The notes under the pieces are model-generated. The model was not told where the DNA came from, made no database searches, and saw nothing but the letters and a program-made list of their open reading frames with translations. This document shows positions 1 through 7,499 of a DNA stretch of 25,587 nt, piece after piece. Within the stretch, counting starts at the first letter, position 1. The number at the start of each line of letters is the position of its first letter. The stretch lies in assembly GCA_964361325.1 (NCBI GenBank), contig CAYHZT010000008.1, forward strand, positions 1 through 25,587. Direction: 5' to 3'. The position numbers were made by a program, and so were the translations under genes. Origin of the DNA: 2011-GWA2-47-8b sp964361325 (lineage in GTDB: Bacteria; Patescibacteriota; Minisyncoccia; UBA6257; WO2-44-18).

Positions 1-1221
1 AAGAAAATATATCATTTTTGCTTAGCCGGGCTAGGGCGCGTTATATACGGCTTTCCATCTAATACGCGGTTTGTATTGGGGGTTACTGGCAAAAAAGGAA
101 AATCCACGACCCTGGAGTTGATTAACGCTATTCTGGAAACGGCGGGCAAGAAAACCGCGCTTTTGTCCTCGGTGCGATTTAAAATAGACGAATCAGTCGA
201 AAAAAACACAACTTCGATGACCATGCCGGGCCGGTTTTTTATACAGCGGTTTTTGCGAAAAGCCGTCAACGCGGGCTGTGAGTACGCGCTTATCGAAGTA
301 ACTTCGCAGGGAATTCTGCAGCATCGCCATAAATTTATAAATTTCAACGCGGTTATGTACACCAACCTTCGTCCGGAACATATTGAAGCCCACGGTTCTT
401 TTGAGAATTACCGCCAAGCAAAAGTAAATTTGTTTGAAAGAGTCGCTCATAAGTCCAATAAGCCGGAAAAATTATTTTTCGTAAACGAAGGAGATCCTTA
501 CAATCAGTATTTTGTTTCCGCCGCGAACGGTTCCGGCGAAGTCAGGTATTTCAGCCGTGAAAATTTTATAGAAAAGGAATTAAACGGAGGCAGGGAAAAA
601 ATCGGCGATTGGCTCTCTAGCGACTTTAATTTAGAAAATGCCGCCGCGGCCGCCGCATTTGCCGAATCGCAGGGCATTGATTGGCCCGCGATAAAAAAAA
701 CATTGCGTTCTTTCAGCGGCGTTCCCGGCAGGATGGAAATTATTCAAGAAAAACCGTTTAAGGTAGTGATTGATTACGCTCATACCCCGGATTCTTTAGA
801 AAAAGTTTATCGGGCACTTGTCCACAATCCCTTGCCTACCGGCAGGCAGGGCAAATCCGCTGCCAAGAAATCAAAATTAGTTTGCGTTTTAGGGTCGGCG
901 GGCGGCGGCAGAGACAAATGGAAACGGCCACGAATGGGGAAAATCGCGTCCCAATACTGCAGAGAAGTAATTTTAACCAATGAAGACCCGTATGATGAAC
1001 AGGCGGAGGATATTTTGGAGGAAATCGCCGTAGGTTGCGAGGGAGTTGCGGATGCCAAAATAATTCTTGACCGCCGAGAAGCGATTAAGACCGCTCTGGA
1101 GATTGCTAAAAACGGCGACACCGTGGTGATTACCGGTAAAGGAAGCGAAGCGTGGGTGCATATCGCCAACGGCAAAAAAATACCTTGGAACGAGAGAAAA
1201 ACCGTTGAAGAGCTGTTATAA
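1..1221 (+). CDS. UDP-N-acetylmuramyl-tripeptide synthetase-like Mur ligase (5' partial)
   Basis: Cytoplasmic ATP-dependent ligase adding the third amino acid to the UDP-MurNAc-dipeptide precursor of peptidoglycan. The frame is open to base 1, so the start lies upstream; the TTG at 76 falls just before the P-loop and is not the start. Visible in order: a short hydrophobic lead-in, P-loop GVTGKKGKSTT, TNLRPEHIEAHGS with the YRQAK lysine (the carbamylated Lys position), DYAHTPDSLEKV, SAGGGRDKWKRP, and a GKGSE motif near the end. The MurE motif DNPR, which recognises meso-diaminopimelate, is replaced by EDPY, so the amino acid used cannot be read off. The N-terminal UDP-binding domain of classical MurE appears absent, which I associate with CPR versions. 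An in-frame palindromic insert encoding LPTGRQG lies at about 829-852. The next gene follows after 9 bases. Family call is secure; substrate is not. Confidence 0.88.
   Translation, partial: KKIYHFCLAGLGRVIYGFPSNTRFVLGVTGKKGKSTTLELINAILETAGKKTALLSSVRFKIDESVEKNTTSMTMPGRFFIQRFLRKAVNAGCEYALIEVTSQGILQHRHKFINFNAVMYTNLRPEHIEAHGSFENYRQAKVNLFERVAHKSNKPEKLFFVNEGDPYNQYFVSAANGSGEVRYFSRENFIEKELNGGREKIGDWLSSDFNLENAAAAAAFAESQGIDWPAIKKTLRSFSGVPGRMEIIQEKPFKVVIDYAHTPDSLEKVYRALVHNPLPTGRQGKSAAKKSKLVCVLGSAGGGRDKWKRPRMGKIASQYCREVILTNEDPYDEQAEDILEEIAVGCEGVADAKIILDRREAIKTALEIAKNGDTVVITGKGSEAWVHIANGKKIPWNERKTVEELL
829..852. repeat. In-frame palindromic insert in Mur ligase gene
   Basis: A near-palindrome built on TGCCTACCGGCAGGCA is read in frame as PLPTGRQG. 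It sits between the DYAHTPDSLEKV helix and the LVCVLGSAGGGRD strand, where Mur ligases have a short variable loop. Related copies in the same frame occur in argS (17579) and, decayed, in ileS (19888). Confidence 0.7.
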
Positions 1222-1230
1222 TAAATTGCA

Positions 1231-2583
1231 ATGAAGATTACTTTTTGTGGCGGAGCTAAGATGGTAACCGGATCCAATTATCTATTGGAGTCCAAGGGAG
1301 AGAAAATCTTGATTGATTGCGGATTAAGGCAGGGGAGTAATTATTCCGAGCGTCAAAACTTTGAACCCTTTCCTTATAATCCCAAAGAAATTTCCGCGGT
1401 AGTCGTTACTCATCCCCACGTTGACCACATCGGCCGTTTACCCAAGCTTTACAAAGACGGCTTTCGGGGAAAGGTGTACTCCACCATTCCCGCTAAAGAT
1501 TTCGCTCAAATTCTTTTATTGGATTCCGAGCATATTTTGATGCAGGACGCGGATAAATTTAAAATACCTAATTTATACGGTATTCGCGAGGTGGAGGAAT
1601 TGATGGGCGGCCACTGGGAGGGAATTGAGTACCACGAACCAACTAAAATCGGCAATTATCAAGTTACTTTTTACAACGCGGGCCATGTTTTGGGTTCCAG
1701 TTTTGTTTTGATTGAAGTGGAAGGAAAAAAATTAGTCTTCTCCGGAGATTTGGGAAATTCTCCCGCTCCGATTATCGGTTCAAGAGAGGCGCTACCGGAA
1801 GAAGCGGATTATTGCATAATGGAATCAACGTACGGAGGCAGGATCCACGAGCCGTTTGAAGAGCGCAAAGGTCTTTTAGAAGACGCTATTGAAGACACGG
1901 TAAAGACCGGAGGAACTTTAATGATTCCCGCTTTCGCGATGGAACGGACGCAGCAGCTTTTATTTGAAATCAATGAATTGATGGAAAACGGCCGTATTCC
2001 GCAAATCCCGATTTTTTTGGACAGTCCGCTCGCGATAAAACTCACTGAAGTTTATAAAAAGCATTTCAAATATTTTGAGGAAAGCATACAGAAAATCATC
2101 CGATCGGGCGATGCGATTTTTAATTTTCCCGGACTGAAAAAAACTCTCACGACCGAAGAGTCCAAATCCATAAACAAGGTTCCATCGCCAAAAGTAATTA
2201 TTGCCGGAGCGGGTATGTCCAACGCGGGACGAATATTGCACCACGAACAGAGATATTTACCGGATCCCAATAGTCTGTTGTTAATCGTCGGCTATCAGGC
2301 CGTTGGTTCTTTGGGCCGGCAGATTCTAGAAGGCGTTAAGAAAGTTACTATATTCGGCGAAAAGGTTCCGGTAAATTGCCGAGTGAAGGCAATTGGCGGC
2401 TATTCCGCCCACGCGGATCAGCCGCAACTTTTGGAGTGGTTAAAACCGGCGCAGGAGTATTTGAAAAAAGTTTTTTTAATACACGGAGAAATAGAGGAGA
2501 TGACTCCGTTAAGTCAAAAAATCAAAGATGACTTTGCCATCAATGTAGAAATTCCCGCAGAGGGGCAGAGTTTTGAATTGTGA
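1231..2583 (+). CDS. Beta-CASP metallo-beta-lactamase-fold RNA hydrolase
   Basis: A 450-aa member of the YSH1/CPSF-like branch of beta-CASP metallo-hydrolases, cytoplasmic and expected to cut RNA with two zinc ions. Metal-binding motifs are visible: HPHVDH (HxHxDH) near residue 62, GHVLGSS, FSGDLGN, then beta-CASP motifs A (IPAFAMERTQQL), B (GAGMSNAGRILHH) and C (GGYSAHADQ). The length is normal for the single-unit bacterial enzyme without KH or C-terminal extensions. ATG at 1231 has no Shine-Dalgarno sequence and follows the Mur ligase by 9 bases, so it is probably cotranscribed. Processing endonuclease or exonuclease roles are known for relatives; which applies here is unknown. An RNase J gene at the other end of the window gives the organism at least two beta-CASP enzymes. 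Confidence 0.9.
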   Translation: MKITFCGGAKMVTGSNYLLESKGEKILIDCGLRQGSNYSERQNFEPFPYNPKEISAVVVTHPHVDHIGRLPKLYKDGFRGKVYSTIPAKDFAQILLLDSEHILMQDADKFKIPNLYGIREVEELMGGHWEGIEYHEPTKIGNYQVTFYNAGHVLGSSFVLIEVEGKKLVFSGDLGNSPAPIIGSREALPEEADYCIMESTYGGRIHEPFEERKGLLEDAIEDTVKTGGTLMIPAFAMERTQQLLFEINELMENGRIPQIPIFLDSPLAIKLTEVYKKHFKYFEESIQKIIRSGDAIFNFPGLKKTLTTEESKSINKVPSPKVIIAGAGMSNAGRILHHEQRYLPDPNSLLLIVGYQAVGSLGRQILEGVKKVTIFGEKVPVNCRVKAIGGYSAHADQPQLLEWLKPAQEYLKKVFLIHGEIEEMTPLSQKIKDDFAINVEIPAEGQSFEL

Positions 2584-2601
2584 TAGAATAAGAATTATCC
2601 T
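2573..2601 (+). promoter_or_regulatory. Possible sigma70-type promoter for the LOG-like gene
   Basis: TTGAAT, 17 bases, TATCCT, placed so that transcription would start about 7 bases before the ATG at 2615. It overlaps the end of the upstream gene. The -10 box is only moderately good. Confidence 0.35.
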
Positions 2602-2614
2602 ACAAACATAACGT

Positions 2615-3208
2615 ATGGCCAATAAAATCGGAAAATTAAACCCACGCCTCCATTTGAAATATAAAATTTGCGTTTCCGGAGCGGCAGAGACCGGTCTTTG
2701 CGCGATTGACGCGCTGGAAAAAGCGGAGCAAATGGGACGGGAGATTGCGGGGGCGGGATTGGTTTTGGTCACCGGCGCCACCACGGGCATTCCCTATTGG
2801 GCGGCCAAGGGAGCTAAAGAGGCCGGCGGTATTGTGATAGGACTTTCTCCGGCGGTTTCGGAACTGGCACATATCAAAAGTTATCACTTGCCGGTGGATT
2901 ATCATGATCTTATAATTTACACCGGTTTTGATTATTCGGGCCGCAATCTTTTACTGACCCGCGCCGCCGACGCGATTGTGACTATCTGTGGACGAATGGG
3001 TACGCTTAATGAATTTACTATCGCCTTTGAAGACAAAAAGCCAATTGGCGTTCTAACCGGCACCGGAGGAATGGCCGACAGTCTCAAGGATATAATTGAC
3101 AAGGCTCATCGCGGTCCCGGCAAAACGATTTTTAACTCTGACCCTAAAAAACTTTTACAAAATCTGTTAGTGTTAATAGATGAAACAAAAAAACAAAACA
3201 ACCATTAA
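2615..3208 (+). CDS. LOG/SLOG-family nucleotide-binding protein
   Basis: A 197-aa Rossmann-like protein of the LOG superfamily (so-called lysine decarboxylase-like proteins; relatives include cytokinin-activating phosphoribohydrolases and nucleotide sensors). Support: GATTGIPYWAAKGAKEAGG in the first nucleotide-binding loop, a middle segment GFDYSGRNLLLTRAADAIV, and GRMGTLNEF in the place of the PGGxGTxxE signature, keeping the GT and Glu but not the PGG. The degenerate signature makes true LOG hydrolase activity doubtful; a nucleotide-binding or sensor role is equally possible. The ATG lacks a Shine-Dalgarno site. The end overlaps the next gene by 29 bases. Confidence 0.75.
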   Translation: MANKIGKLNPRLHLKYKICVSGAAETGLCAIDALEKAEQMGREIAGAGLVLVTGATTGIPYWAAKGAKEAGGIVIGLSPAVSELAHIKSYHLPVDYHDLIIYTGFDYSGRNLLLTRAADAIVTICGRMGTLNEFTIAFEDKKPIGVLTGTGGMADSLKDIIDKAHRGPGKTIFNSDPKKLLQNLLVLIDETKKQNNH

Positions 3209-3491
3209 AAAAACGATTAAAAAAGCCGTACCTGCCGTAAAGCGGGAAAAGCCAATCGGCGTCGTTACTCATTATTACGGAGGTATCAAAGTGGCTATCG
3301 TGAAGTTTAAAAAAGTCGTCAAAATCGGCATGGAGGTTGATTTTCGCGGCGCGACTACCGATTTTTCTCAAAAAATATCTTCAATGCAGTACGATCATAA
3401 AGAAATACTTTCGGCCAAAAAAGGGCAGGACGTCGGCATTAAAGTGGATGAGAAGGTCAGACAAGGCGATGAAATCTACGAAGTAAAATAA
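3180..3491 (+). CDS. EF-Tu-domain-2-like small protein
   Basis: A 103-aa protein with a Lys-rich N-terminal tail (about 25 residues) followed by a beta-barrel-like domain: IGVVTHYYGGIKVAIVKF, then VKIGMEVDFRGATTDFSQ, SMQYDHKEI, and a closing KKGQDVGIKVDEKVRQGDEIYEV. This resembles domain 2 of translational GTPases and the small translation-elongation-factor-like proteins often annotated in CPR genomes, also found as C-terminal domains of U32 peptidases. There is no GTPase domain. It may bind RNA or another protein; function unknown. ATG at 3180 lies inside the preceding gene, suggesting translational coupling. Confidence 0.6.
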   Translation: MKQKNKTTIKKTIKKAVPAVKREKPIGVVTHYYGGIKVAIVKFKKVVKIGMEVDFRGATTDFSQKISSMQYDHKEILSAKKGQDVGIKVDEKVRQGDEIYEVK

Positions 3492-3492
3492 A

Positions 3493-3969
3493 ATGCAGTT
3501 TTTCGGTCCGGAAACTTTAGAAATTTTTGGCCAGCTGGCTTTGGCAACTTTATTAGGCGCTCTTATCGGAGTAGAACGGGAGTTGGCCCGTAAAACTGCC
3601 GGTATGCGGACTTTTGCCTTGGTTTCACTAGGTTCGGCCCTGTTTACCATTATTTCCCAAATCGCTTTCGTTAATTTCGTAGGCAGTAGTTTTGACCCGT
3701 CGCGTATTGCTTCCCAGGTAGTAGTGGGCATCGGTTTCATAGGCGCGGGAATGATTGTTCTCGACAAATCGCATGTGCGCGGACTGACCACCGCCGCTGG
3801 TTTATGGGTGTCGGCCGCCGTTGGAATGGCAGTCGCTTATCATTTTTAAGCGATTGCTACCTTCGGCGCCCTTTTAACGATTTTTATTTTGGTGTTTTTG
3901 TGGTTTGTGGAGCGTGAAATCAAAAAGCGCATTAGCGTACCGCGGCCGGATGATGACGAAAAAGATTAA
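3493..3969 (+). pseudogene. MgtC/SapB-family membrane protein interrupted by a TAA
   Basis: Residues 1-118 match the MgtC/SapB inner-membrane fold: LGALIGVERELARKTAGMRT, VVVGIGFIGAGMI and GLTTAAGLWVSAAVGMA are hallmark segments, with 3-4 membrane helices. The frame stops at TAA 3847-3849 after AYHF. Reading on in the same frame gives AIATFGALLTIFILVFLWFVEREIKKR, exactly the final membrane helix and basic tail expected in the family, ending with TAA at 3967-3969. The next gene starts inside that tail (3950), as expected if 3969 was the original end. The simplest reading is a single nonsense change (TAT/TAC Tyr to TAA), or a sequence error, in an otherwise intact gene. Family roles include magnesium or phosphate homeostasis, but are not settled. 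Confidence 0.75.
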
Positions 3970-5038
3970 GGATTTAATCCTTTCCGCCAATCTTTTGGCG
4001 GGAACGATTATAGGGGCGGGAGTTTTCTCCTTGCCCTATGTTTTTAAGATTGCGGGAGTGGCCACCGGGCTTTTTTATCTTTTACTGGCTACGGTTGTCT
4101 ACATTGCCATTTATCGGATGTACGCTCAAGTTATTTCTGTAACGCCCGGCGAACATCGCCTTGCCGGTTATATAAAAATTTATCTCGGAAATACGGCTTG
4201 GTGGATTTCTATTTTAATGACAATAGGCGGCGCAATCCTGGTACTGACCGTTTATCTAATCTTGTCGCAAAGCTTCGGAAATTTAATAACTCCGTTTGGT
4301 TCCGGACTGGATAAGATGGTGATTTTTTGGCTTATTGGATCCGCCGCCATTTTTTTAAGTTTGCGGCGTATTGCTTTACTGGAAGTGATGATTAATATCG
4401 GCATGGTAGCTATTATTGCGGCTATTTTCTTCTTGGGCTTGATGAAGCCAGACAATATTTTATCGGTGAATTTTGGAGTGCATTGGAAAAACTTTTTACT
4501 GCCGCTTGCTCCAATCCTATTTGCTCTTTCCGGAAGAGTGGCAGTGCCGGCGATGACGAAATTCGGTTCTTTGCGGGCGGCCATTAATTGGGGAACGATA
4601 GTGCCGTCAGTACTATTCGCGGCGTTTGTTTTGAGTATATTGGCGCTTTCTCCGGTGGTTTCCGAAGACGCGGTAACCGGCCTGATAGGCTATGTTCATC
4701 CCGTCGTTTTGATTGCCATCGGTATTTTCGGCATTTTTTCTATTTTAAGTTCTTATATCACAATTGGATACGATGTTTATAAAAGTTTAGGAATGGATTT
4801 GAATTTTCCCCGCTCTCTCCAATACGCACTGGTTGTTTTTGGCCCATTGGTCGCTTATTTTGCCGGACTGAACAGTTTTATCGGTCTTGTAAGTTTTATC
4901 GGCGGAATTTTTCTTGGTCTGGAGGGTATTTTTATAGTATTAATGTGGTTAAAGGCAGTAAAGAAACCGCCCTCTTTGAGCTCAGTCCTTTTAATGACGG
5001 TCTTTGCGGCGGCAATTATTTATGAAATACTAAAGTAG
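3950..5038 (+). CDS. Amino-acid permease (aromatic amino-acid transporter/AAAP-like)
   Basis: A 362-aa integral membrane protein with about 10-11 hydrophobic helices. The N-terminus LILSANLLAGTIIGAGVFSLPYVF is the first helix motif (GTxIGAGxLxLP) of the HAAAP/AAAP permease families, which import amino acids by proton symport. The start is taken as the ATG pair at 3950/3953; a TTG at 3905 would add residues out of keeping with the family and lies deep in the mgtC-type frame. No Shine-Dalgarno site is seen, so coupling to the upstream gene is likely. That matters because the upstream stop now falls about 100 bases earlier. Substrate cannot be told from sequence. Confidence 0.75.
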   Translation: MMTKKIKDLILSANLLAGTIIGAGVFSLPYVFKIAGVATGLFYLLLATVVYIAIYRMYAQVISVTPGEHRLAGYIKIYLGNTAWWISILMTIGGAILVLTVYLILSQSFGNLITPFGSGLDKMVIFWLIGSAAIFLSLRRIALLEVMINIGMVAIIAAIFFLGLMKPDNILSVNFGVHWKNFLLPLAPILFALSGRVAVPAMTKFGSLRAAINWGTIVPSVLFAAFVLSILALSPVVSEDAVTGLIGYVHPVVLIAIGIFGIFSILSSYITIGYDVYKSLGMDLNFPRSLQYALVVFGPLVAYFAGLNSFIGLVSFIGGIFLGLEGIFIVLMWLKAVKKPPSLSSVLLMTVFAAAIIYEILK

Positions 5039-5548
5039 ATGAATAATTTTTTCCGCAAAACTTCCGGCGTAAATTTGCCCAAATCTAAACGTGAATCTGA
5101 AGAATTCGGCGGTGGCAAAAAAGGTTTGGTGCTTTGTAAAAAATGCACGTCTGCTTATTACAAAAAATCCTGGCATCACGATATTGCCGGCCTAAAAAAC
5201 TATGACAAGGACTGGCCGGTTCATTTTGCCGTATGCCCGGCCTGCCAAATGATTCTCAATAAACAGTACGAAGGCCGTATAAAAATTAAAAACATTCCCG
5301 CCGTTTCCGGAGACCGATTAGATGATTTAATTCGCGGTTTTTGCCATCGGGCTTTTGAGCGCGATCCGCTAGATCGTTTAATTAATCTGGAAAAATCCGG
5401 ATCTGATTGGACGGTAACTACTACGGAAAATCAATTGGCAAATAAATTGGCCCAAAAAATCACAAGTGCTTTCAATAAAGCGAAATCGAAAACCAAATTT
5501 GCCGGCGATCCGAGCGATGTCGTGGAAGTTACAATTGAATTTCCTTAA
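5039..5548 (+). CDS. Zinc-ribbon protein, possibly BCAM0308/NMD3-like
   Basis: A 169-aa soluble protein with two CxxC knuckles, CKKC (about residue 32) and CPAC (about residue 64), separated by a WHHD segment, forming a probable zinc ribbon. A later part reads WTVTTTENQLANKLAQKI and ends with an acidic beta strand. This order resembles the BCAM0308 family of small bacterial zinc-ribbon proteins and loosely the zinc region of NMD3. No catalytic motif is seen. ATG follows directly on the TAG of the permease gene. Function unknown; an RNA- or ribosome-related role is only a guess from the NMD3 resemblance. Confidence 0.55.
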   Translation: MNNFFRKTSGVNLPKSKRESEEFGGGKKGLVLCKKCTSAYYKKSWHHDIAGLKNYDKDWPVHFAVCPACQMILNKQYEGRIKIKNIPAVSGDRLDDLIRGFCHRAFERDPLDRLINLEKSGSDWTVTTTENQLANKLAQKITSAFNKAKSKTKFAGDPSDVVEVTIEFP

Positions 5549-6821
5549 ATTTTCGTTTTACGGATTGGTACTGGCCTTACCGCTTGGTACTAATTTCCGC
5601 GGATTTTTGTATTTAAGCGATATCTTCTTAGTCCTTTTCGTGTTTTTCTCTTTTGCCGGGAAAATCGATAGCGTGTTTTCGAGAAGGTTTCCTGAGGGTA
5701 TCAAAAGCATAGTCGCCTTGCTGTTTTTTGGCGTTCTTTCTACCGTGTTCGCTTTTTCCGCGCCGGTAGCTGTTTTCGGATTTATTCGTTTGTTTATTTT
5801 GGTTTTTCTAGCGCTGTCGCTCGCGAGAAATATCAGAGCCGGCATGCCAACACTGAAGACGGTCGCGATTTTGATTGGCAGTTCTGCAATCGTACAATCA
5901 TTAATCGCCTTTTTTCAATTTTTACGCCAATCCGATTTAGGATTGCGAATTTTGGGCGAATCCGTTCTTAGTACCGGCATTAACGGCGTTGCCGAGGCGG
6001 TGATCGGCGACGGTAAACTAATGCGGGCATACGGCACTTTTCCACACCCTAATATTTTAGCCGCTTTTTTACTGATAGGACTCGTTTCGCTTTATTATCT
6101 TTGGTTGCGCCGGCCTTCGGAATGGAAAATATTTTCTTCCCTGAAAAATCTTTTTAGCGATTTAATGGTAGGTATCGGAATATTTATTATTTTATTGGGG
6201 TTGCTTCTTACTTTTTCGCGCACTGCCTGGGTAATCGCCGCGGCTGCCACGCTGGCTCTGGTTTTGTATTGTTTCTGGACCCGGCGATACTGGATTCAAG
6301 GAATGCGGCTTTTTATTCTAGTCTTGGCGATTTCCGCCGCTTTATATTTTAATTTTCAGGATTTCATAGTTGCGCGGGCCAGGGTTTCCGCTACGGAGCC
6401 GGCGGTTCTGTTGCGACTGGCCTATAATAAAATCGGATTAGATATTATTAAGAATAATCCGGCCGGAGTGGGAATCGGCAATCAGGTAAATTATTCGACG
6501 GCAAGCGGACTTTATGAAAAATTCGGATTGACTGAGCCGTGGCAGCGCCAGCCGATTCACAATCTTTATTTGCTCGTTGGCAGCGAAATCGGAATTTTCG
6601 GCCTGATTGCTTTCGTGGTGTTTCTGATTAAAATTTTGTTGGGGGCGCGAAGCGTTTTTCCGGTTATTATGCTTTCGTCCTTGCTGGCTCTTGGCATTAC
6701 CGATCACTTTTTGTGGACGATTCAGCAGGGCCGGTTGATGCTTTGGCTTGTTGTGGGTATAGTAATGGGAGTTTTAAGCGCCTATAGTGCAATGGATAGT
6801 GCGCAGCCCTCCGAAGGCTGA
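5517..6821 (+). CDS. O-antigen ligase/polymerase-like membrane protein, 3' end inside a tRNA gene
   Basis: A 434-aa protein with about 11-12 membrane helices. Family signs: FPHPNILAAFLLIG, LTFSRTAWV, GVGIGNQ, and PIHNLYLLVGSEIGIFGLI, the His-containing periplasmic loop plus following helix of the Wzy_C/WaaL family. Members join or polymerise surface glycans from undecaprenyl carriers. The chosen ATG at 5517 (MSWKLQLNFLKF) overlaps the upstream gene by 32 bases; a farther ATG at 5466 is in frame but less likely. The last helix is followed by AYSAMDSAQPSEG, encoded by the first 44 bases of tRNA-Arg, and the TGA is in the tRNA anticodon arm. The natural stop was evidently lost or never existed upstream. 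The glycan substrate is unknown. Confidence 0.8.
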   Translation: MSWKLQLNFLKFSFYGLVLALPLGTNFRGFLYLSDIFLVLFVFFSFAGKIDSVFSRRFPEGIKSIVALLFFGVLSTVFAFSAPVAVFGFIRLFILVFLALSLARNIRAGMPTLKTVAILIGSSAIVQSLIAFFQFLRQSDLGLRILGESVLSTGINGVAEAVIGDGKLMRAYGTFPHPNILAAFLLIGLVSLYYLWLRRPSEWKIFSSLKNLFSDLMVGIGIFIILLGLLLTFSRTAWVIAAAATLALVLYCFWTRRYWIQGMRLFILVLAISAALYFNFQDFIVARARVSATEPAVLLRLAYNKIGLDIIKNNPAGVGIGNQVNYSTASGLYEKFGLTEPWQRQPIHNLYLLVGSEIGIFGLIAFVVFLIKILLGARSVFPVIMLSSLLALGITDHFLWTIQQGRLMLWLVVGIVMGVLSAYSAMDSAQPSEG

Positions 6822-6849
6822 GATTGTGGTTCGATTCCACATAGGCGCA
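6778..6849 (+). tRNA. tRNA-Arg (anticodon CCG)
   Basis: A 72-nt cloverleaf folds completely: acceptor GCGCCTA/TAGGCGC (7 bp), T8-A9, D stem GTGC/GTGC with two wobble pairs and loop AATGGATA, anticodon stem CAGCC/GGCTG with loop CTCCGAA (anticodon CCG), a 4-base variable region, T stem TGTGG/CCACA with loop TTCGATT, and discriminator A at 6849. CCA is not encoded. The gene lies on the same strand between two coding regions: the O-antigen-ligase-like frame enters its first 44 bases, and the UDG start codon begins 2 bases after its 3' end. It has no room for its own terminator and must be cut out of a longer transcript. Confidence 0.93.
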
Positions 6850-6850
6850 C

Positions 6851-7438
6851 ATGGAGAAAAGTAAAGCCTTAAAACAACTTGAGGCGGAAATGTTGGCAAA
6901 CAAGACGCTTCCCTTGCGGGAATCCAATCTCGTTTTTGGCGAGGGGAATATAGATTGCGTGGTGATGTTTATTGGCGAAGCGCCGGGTCTTAATGAAGAT
7001 ATTCAAAAGCGTCCGTTTGTTGGCCGCGGCGGCCAATTATTGAATAAAATGATAGAGAAAATCGTCTGGAAGCGGAAGGATGTTTACATTACTAATATAG
7101 TAAAACGCCGTCCGCCGGATAACCGCGACCCTTTACCGGAAGAGATTGAGGCTTATAAACCGTATTTAACCCGCCAAATAGAAATTATCAATCCGAAAAT
7201 TATCGCCACCCTCGGCCGGTTTTCTATGAATTATTTTAATCCCAATCTTAAAATCAGTCGCGACCACGGCAAAATTTTCAGGATGAACGGCCGGCTGCTT
7301 GTTCCGTTTTATCATCCGGCGGCGGTGCTTCGTAACGCCAATCTTTTGGACGAATATGAAAAAGAATTCAAAAAACTGCCGAAAATCGCGAAAAAGGCGG
7401 ACGAATTATTAAGTAAGGCATCGCCGTCAATTAAATAA
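6851..7438 (+). CDS. Uracil-DNA glycosylase, family-4-like, without the Fe-S cysteines
   Basis: A 195-aa base-excision-repair enzyme removing uracil from DNA. Family-4/5 motifs: FGEGN, active-site GEAPG (residues 43-47) followed by RPFVGRGGQLL, YITNIVK..RPPDNRDP, PYLTRQIEIINPKIIATLGRF, and the distal YHPAA motif. Family-4 enzymes normally bind a [4Fe-4S] cluster with four Cys: an N-terminal CxxC, one in VKCRPP and one before PYL. Here these places hold KTLPLRES, VKRRPP and AYKPYL, so all four ligands are missing while the catalytic motifs stay. The ATG is 1 base after the tRNA discriminator +1 position, with no room for a Shine-Dalgarno site; after tRNA maturation the message would begin at or next to its start codon. 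Confidence 0.85.
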   Translation: MEKSKALKQLEAEMLANKTLPLRESNLVFGEGNIDCVVMFIGEAPGLNEDIQKRPFVGRGGQLLNKMIEKIVWKRKDVYITNIVKRRPPDNRDPLPEEIEAYKPYLTRQIEIINPKIIATLGRFSMNYFNPNLKISRDHGKIFRMNGRLLVPFYHPAAVLRNANLLDEYEKEFKKLPKIAKKADELLSKASPSIK

Positions 7439-7463
7439 AAAAAGAAACGTTGAGAAAGTCATT

Positions 7464-7492
7464 TTGAAGCGATAGGACAAAAGCTCTATAAT
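7464..7492 (+). promoter_or_regulatory. Sigma70-type promoter for a leaderless transcript
   Basis: TTGAAG, 17 bases, TATAAT. The -10 box ends 7 bases before the ATG at 7500, so transcription should begin at or beside the start codon. It is in the 61-base gap after the UDG gene and probably drives the small membrane protein, the Clp-like ATPase and genes beyond. Confidence 0.65.
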
Positions 7493-7499
7493 TAAGAAG

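Noticed and set aside
807..1277. 156-aa open frame on the minus strand
   Set aside because: Antisense shadow of the Mur ligase gene, without family motifs, start signal or promoter; likewise other antisense frames within long genes.
3847..3849. TAA recoded as an amino acid
   Set aside because: Many other genes in the window end with TAA at the expected place, so general recoding is ruled out; local read-through is only a remote option.
3905..3949. Permease start at TTG 3905
   Set aside because: The 15 extra residues are the out-of-frame reading of the mgtC tail; ATG 3950/3953 fits the family start.
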